From the NCBI GenBank assembly GCA_022652945.1, contig JALCRV010000016.1, forward strand, positions 1 to 42,437: a stretch of DNA of 42,437 bases, written 5' to 3'. This DNA comes from Bacilli bacterium. GTDB lineage: Bacteria > Bacillota_I > Bacilli_A > RFN20 > CAG-288. This document shows positions 39,601-42,437 of the stretch, piece by piece (the stretch's first letter is position 1; each line of letters opens with the position of its first letter). The notes beneath the pieces are model-generated. The model saw only the letters and a list, made by a program, of their open reading frames with translations. It was not told the origin of the DNA and made no database searches. The translations under genes were made by a program, and so were the position numbers.

Positions 39601-42437
39601 ATCGAAGTAGCGGTGACTTTATTCCACGTCGCCCCAGAATCAAGCGAGTATTCCATACTCGTATCGACATTCGTTAAAGTCCCGGTCGAATCAGAAGTAG
39701 CTGTGAAAGTACCTTTAGCAGGCGTCGTAGCCTTATTAACCGTTCCTAAAAGTTGAGAATCAGAAGCCAACATCGTCCCCTCAGCCGCCACTCTGACTTT
39801 AATAATATCGCCTTCGGAAACAGAAACATTAACAGAAGTGCCCGAAGTTATCTTGGTCCAGTTAGCCCCATCATCAACTGAATACTCCATCGTATCATCA
39901 ACACCAGAAAGCGTACCCGTCGAATCGGAAGTGGCCGTAAACTCCGCCGTTGAAGGCTGATTAGCTTTGTTAACCGTAGCGACCACATACCCATTAGAAG
40001 CTAACGCAGTTCCATTCGCTGCCGTTCTTACTTCAATTTTAGTTCCAGTAGTAACACCGCTAACATCCATTGAAGTAGAAGTGACTTTATGCCAGGTAGC
40101 TCCAGAATCAAGCGAATATTCCATACTCGTATCAACATTAGTAAGTGTACCCTTAGAATCCGAGGTAGCCGTAAAGGTCCCGGTAGTCGGAGCTATTGCC
40201 TTAGTAAGAGTCGCAACATCTTTAGCAGCGGAAGCCAAAGAATTTCCATTAGCAGCTACTCTCACCTCAATATGAGAAGTAGCATCTAAGCCAGTAAGAT
40301 CGACCGAGGTAGCACCAGTAGTGACTTTGACCCAGGTTGTCCCTCCGTCAGTCGTGTACTCCATAGTATCGTCAATACCAGACAGAGTCCCTTCAGTATC
40401 CGAGGTAGCAGTAAAGGTGCCAGTAGCAGGCTTAGTAGCCTGGGTAGGTTTCCCTAAGTCTTGAGCAGTCGAAGCAAGCTTAGTTCCATCGGCAGCCACT
40501 CTGACTTCGATATGAGAGTTAGTATCTAATCCTGTCAGATCAACTGATGTTTCCCCAGTGGTGATTTTGACCCATGTCGCACCACCGTCAGTCGTATATT
40601 CCATCGCATCGTTGACTCCAGTAAGAGTACCGGTTGTATCCGATGTAGCAGCGAATGTCCCGGTAGTCGGAGCCGCAGCCTTGGTAAGAGTCGCAATGTC
40701 TTTAGCGATGGAAGCCAAGACCGTGCCTTTAGCAGCCACCCTGACCTCAATGTGATCTCCAGCAGCTAAGCCAGTAAGGTCAACCGAGGTAGCACCAGTA
40801 GTGACTTTGACCCAAGTCGTCCCACCGTCAGTCGTATATTCCATCATATCAGTAACACCGGATAGAGTTCCCTCAGTATCCGAAGTCGCAACAAAAGTTC
40901 CAGTGGTCGGAGCCGTCGCCTTGGTAAGAGTCGCAACATCTTTAGCAGTGGAGGCCAGGACACTTCCCGTAGCAGCAATCCTTACCTTAATATGAGAGGA
41001 GGCAGTTAAACCTGTCAGATCAACCGAGGTAGCACCAGTAGTGACTTTGACCCATGTCGTCCCGCCGTCAGTCGTATATTCCATCGTATCGTCAACACCA
41101 GACAGAGTTCCCTCAGTATCCGAGGTAGCAGCAAATGTCCCAGTGGTCGGAGTCGTAGCCTTAGTAAGAGTCGCAATGTCTTTAGCGGCGGAAGCTAGAA
41201 CACTTCCCGTGGCGACCACTCTCACTTCAATATGATCGCCGGCAGTTAAACCTGTCAGATCGACAGAAGTAGCTCCAGTCGTAACCTTAGTCCAAGTGGT
41301 GCCGCCATCAGTCGTATATTCCATCGTATCGTCAACACCAGACAGAGTTCCATCAGTATCCGAGGTAGCAGCAAATGTCCCAGTAGTCGGGGCCACCGCC
41401 TGCGTAGGTTTTCCTAAATCCTGAGCAGTCGAAGCAAGCTTTGTCCCATCGGCAGCCACTCTCACTTCGATATGAGATGTAGTATCTAATCCGGTCAGAT
41501 TTACCGAAGTGGCACCTGTAGTTACTTTGATCCAATTGGTCCCACCATCAGTCGTGTACTCCATGGTGTCAGTGACACCGGTAAGGGTACCGGTAGTATC
41601 AGAAGTAGCAGCAAAAGTGCCAGTGGTCGGAGCGGTAGCCTTAGTAAGCGTAGCAATGTCTTTAGCAGCGGAAGCTAAGACACTTCCGTTTGCAGCAACT
41701 CTGACCTCAATGTGATCTCCAGCAGTCAATCCTGTTAAATCTACGGAGGTAGCACCAGCAGTGACTTTAGTCCAAGAGGTTCCCCCGTCAGTCGTATATT
41801 CCATTGTATCGTCGACACTAGACAGAGTTCCCTCAGTATCCGAGGTAGCAGCAAAAGTCCCGGTAGTCGGGGTCGCAGCCTTGGTAGGTTTCCCTAAGTC
41901 TTGAACAGTCGAAGCCAAAGCTGTTCCTGCAGCAGCCACTCTCACTTCAATATGAGAGTTAGTGTCTAAGACAGTAAGATCGACCGAGGTAGCACCTGTA
42001 GTTACTTTGACCCAAGTAGTACCGCCATCGGTCGTGTACTCCATCGTGTCAGTGACACCGGTAAGGGTACCGGTAGTGTCCGAAGTAGCCGTAAAGGTCC
42101 CGGTAGTCGGAGCCGTAGCCTTGGTAAGAGTAGCAACATCTTTAGCAGTGGAGGCCAAAACGCTTCCCGTAGCCGCTACTCTGACTTCAATATGATCTCC
42201 AGCAGCTAAACCAGTCAGATTTTCCGAAGTAGCACCAGCAGTAACCTTAGTCCAAGTGGTCCCACCATCGATTGTGTACTCCATCGTATCGTCGACACCA
42301 GACAGAGTTCCCTCAGTATCCGAGGTAGCAGCAAAATTCCCGGTAGTCGGAGCAGTGGCCTGTGTAGGTTTCCCTAAGTCTTGAGCAGTCGAAGCTAAGG
42401 CAGTCCCTGTAGCAGCCACTCTCACTTCAATATGAGA
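36690..42437 (-). CDS. giant repetitive membrane-anchored surface protein (5' end beyond the window)
   Basis: At least 1,915 residues; the frame is open to the right edge, so the start and any signal peptide are missing. In order there are 13 tandem beta-rich ~80-residue repeats with the core MEYTTDGGTTWVKVT and ending IEVRVAA.G..LAS. A stretch of more diverged beta domains follows, one with MEYQIGTGEWKSV. Next comes a helical, FIVAR-like region of about 200 residues (IADQIAAYAAQAENEV to KIKSVQTGE), then a beta domain. The anchor is three C-terminal membrane helices (HLLYVLIPLIFIILGEIIYAA, SILPFLGVMVLTNTTVV, VFIIVECIVILALAVVDFVL) and a charged cytoplasmic tail. There is no LPxTG motif, so it is not sortase-linked. 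It is probably an adhesin or glycan-contacting stalk. Confidence 0.88.
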   Translation of the reverse strand, partial: SHIEVRVAATGTALASTAQDLGKPTQATAPTTGNFAATSDTEGTLSGVDDTMEYTIDGGTTWTKVTAGATSENLTGLAAGDHIEVRVAATGSVLASTAKDVATLTKATAPTTGTFTATSDTTGTLTGVTDTMEYTTDGGTTWVKVTTGATSVDLTVLDTNSHIEVRVAAAGTALASTVQDLGKPTKAATPTTGTFAATSDTEGTLSSVDDTMEYTTDGGTSWTKVTAGATSVDLTGLTAGDHIEVRVAANGSVLASAAKDIATLTKATAPTTGTFAATSDTTGTLTGVTDTMEYTTDGGTNWIKVTTGATSVNLTGLDTTSHIEVRVAADGTKLASTAQDLGKPTQAVAPTTGTFAATSDTDGTLSGVDDTMEYTTDGGTTWTKVTTGATSVDLTGLTAGDHIEVRVVATGSVLASAAKDIATLTKATTPTTGTFAATSDTEGTLSGVDDTMEYTTDGGTTWVKVTTGATSVDLTGLTASSHIKVRIAATGSVLASTAKDVATLTKATAPTTGTFVATSDTEGTLSGVTDMMEYTTDGGTTWVKVTTGATSVDLTGLAAGDHIEVRVAAKGTVLASIAKDIATLTKAAAPTTGTFAATSDTTGTLTGVNDAMEYTTDGGATWVKITTGETSVDLTGLDTNSHIEVRVAADGTKLASTAQDLGKPTQATKPATGTFTATSDTEGTLSGIDDTMEYTTDGGTTWVKVTTGATSVDLTGLDATSHIEVRVAANGNSLASAAKDVATLTKAIAPTTGTFTATSDSKGTLTNVDTSMEYSLDSGATWHKVTSTSMDVSGVTTGTKIEVRTAANGTALASNGYVVATVNKANQPSTAEFTATSDSTGTLSGVDDTMEYSVDDGANWTKITSGTSVNVSVSEGDIIKVRVAAEGTMLASDSQLLGTVNKATTPAKGTFTATSDSTGTLTNVDTSMEYSLDSGATWNKVTATSMDVSSVVAGKDIEVRVASDGLTLASDSYKVASVTKGTTPSTASFIATSSNQGTITGLDNTMEYSLDGGTTWTKVTGTATSASIEAAVGTVIKVRTAANGNVLASDSEVLAPLTQASQPNSTYANEGVISGLSNYTSYVVTYVDAEGNSKIAIIVSSATGTITVNANKNSALFGSTITSIQVQASGSVLASPEQNGLSYEMKLTLATPTASYDSDTSVLSDLSEETNYKLTFTDGTSVTVSTKSGETELTLNTIEACLGKTIAGVSVLKKDDNYRDSAEEQITASKPIKFTYADPTPEVDIGKETITGLTPWETYVVSNGSDSAELIADETGSVVIPEKFIGTSVSVTHKSLDETKYISSKGVDVIIPSRATEPAATSLSYTALTDSTVEVTGVDSSMEYQIGTGEWKSVTGTSIVAPSGGDLHIRIKATSTTLASKEVSVKVPGVCSTPDAKVDTENDKLTGLVAGASYVIDGKTVTAQEDGTIAIDPSWYGKTIEIIAKGDGNNIDSPAQQLPIASIADQIAAYAAQAENEVTSAGSNTSKASDEVKAIVDKYVSEIEAIKSQALTKAEAKTAIDELKKEAIKRIEFQKEKEKVIAELQSLARDCQGKDKVQGYIDKALTEVGEKTYENSSISELEKIFTDTKEKVDLTLNQSILPNRLTTLATDLTDSYPYTDENKALIDEIIAEYQTKIASATSVAEQESLYTEAIDKIKSVQTGEVKTNNQGTSYPDGYDYQTGGLYGTVEGDGFDANGTLSASYVSEENGQSKLNEGKINKDYVGTVTLTSNEEVSSGLYKVKVLLPNGADRNATYKVIDKNGNIIEAKLDADGNLSFEASSLGEYQVVTDYQENHLLYVLIPLIFIILGEIIYAAIELNKIKKHLNSLDELDGRNKNEEKARMSILPFLGVMVLTNTTVVTLGTKVFIIVECIVILALAVVDFVLTKREKSTEKELDEKQGQVKAEKAEKPKLR
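39270..42437 (-). repeat. coding tandem repeat, 240-bp period
   Basis: Thirteen in-frame units run to the right edge and presumably beyond. The nine units right of about 40190 are nearly identical, exactly 240 bp each. For example, the GTGACTTTGACCCA segment recurs at 40801 and 41041, with variants at 41281, 41521, 41761 and 42001. The four units left of it are 234-240 bp and diverged. Two subtypes are recognisable by their ends, AKDVATLT and AQDLGKPT, and they partly alternate. Confidence 0.92.

Noticed and set aside
39967-42195. Repeated 60-100-codon open frames on the plus strand with similar sequences
   Set aside because: They are antisense shadows of the 240-bp coding repeats of the giant surface protein; their mutual similarity follows from the repeats.
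39270-42437. Regularly spaced repeats reminiscent of a CRISPR array
   Set aside because: The period is 240 bp with no unique spacers, and the repeats are in frame within one protein.
1-42437. Alternative genetic code with UGA as tryptophan, as in Mollicutes
   Set aside because: TGA ends the antitoxin at the expected place and tryptophans are encoded by TGG wherever I checked.

Overview
The window looks like chromosome of a low-to-moderate GC, Gram-positive-type anaerobe of the Bacillota, probably a gut or other host-associated Bacilli/Erysipelotrichia-like lineage. The evidence is AT-rich intergenic DNA with TTGACA/TATAAT promoters, AAGGAGG-type ribosome sites, lipoproteins with L-T-[SG]-C lipoboxes, an oxygen-sensitive radical-SAM sulfatase maturase, many AraC/LacI sugar regulators, and no outer-membrane functions. 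The standard genetic code fits (TGA is used as a stop). Taxonomy is inferred, not demonstrated.

Left edge (1-500): promoter and leader of an rRNA operon that runs leftward out of the window (boxA, UUCG hairpin, a very good promoter). 0.5-4.5 kb, minus strand: a hypothetical protein, then a three-gene membrane operon (lipoprotein plus two paralogous 2-TM proteins with SHOCT-like tails), then a Bax-inhibitor-1 family protein. 4.7-7.6 kb: an anaerobic sulfatase-maturating enzyme facing tail-to-tail a Cys-type sulfatase that carries the C-x-P-x-R sequence it would modify. 7.9-11.3 kb, plus strand: CorA, a PlsC-type acyltransferase fused to a zinc ribbon, a small protein and a membrane protein.

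11.4-18.8 kb is the most suggestive block. A compact minus-strand operon encodes a FucI-like isomerase, a two-subunit transketolase, an FGGY kinase (frameshifted at an A6 run) and a DUF5060/apiosidase-like glycoside hydrolase, with a divergent LacI regulator. This is the gene content expected for isomerisation, phosphorylation and ketol transfer of a pentose released inside the cell. D-apiose is my leading but unproven guess, D-arabinose the main alternative. 18.8-19.9 kb holds a decayed Fic toxin behind an intact RelB/DinJ-type antitoxin. 20-26.2 kb encodes two cytoplasmic GH3 enzymes, a HAD phosphatase and a sugar isomerase/epimerase.

26.4-34.3 kb contains three AraC regulators (two close paralogues), two large paralogous sugar-binding lipoproteins with no permeases in view, and a small unknown gene. 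Both binding-protein genes and one GH3 gene share a promoter architecture, TTGCAATA followed 21 nt after TTGCAA by a TAnnnT -10 box, which suggests one sugar-responsive regulon. 34.4-42.4 kb, minus strand, is a probable operon of a giant membrane-anchored surface protein (at least 13 tandem ~80-residue repeats, N-terminus beyond the right edge), a single-TM protein and an MscS-type channel.

Overall this is a glycan-foraging neighbourhood. None of the glycoside hydrolases or the sulfatase has a signal peptide, so oligosaccharides appear to be imported by lipoprotein-dependent ABC systems and desulfated and cleaved in the cytoplasm.
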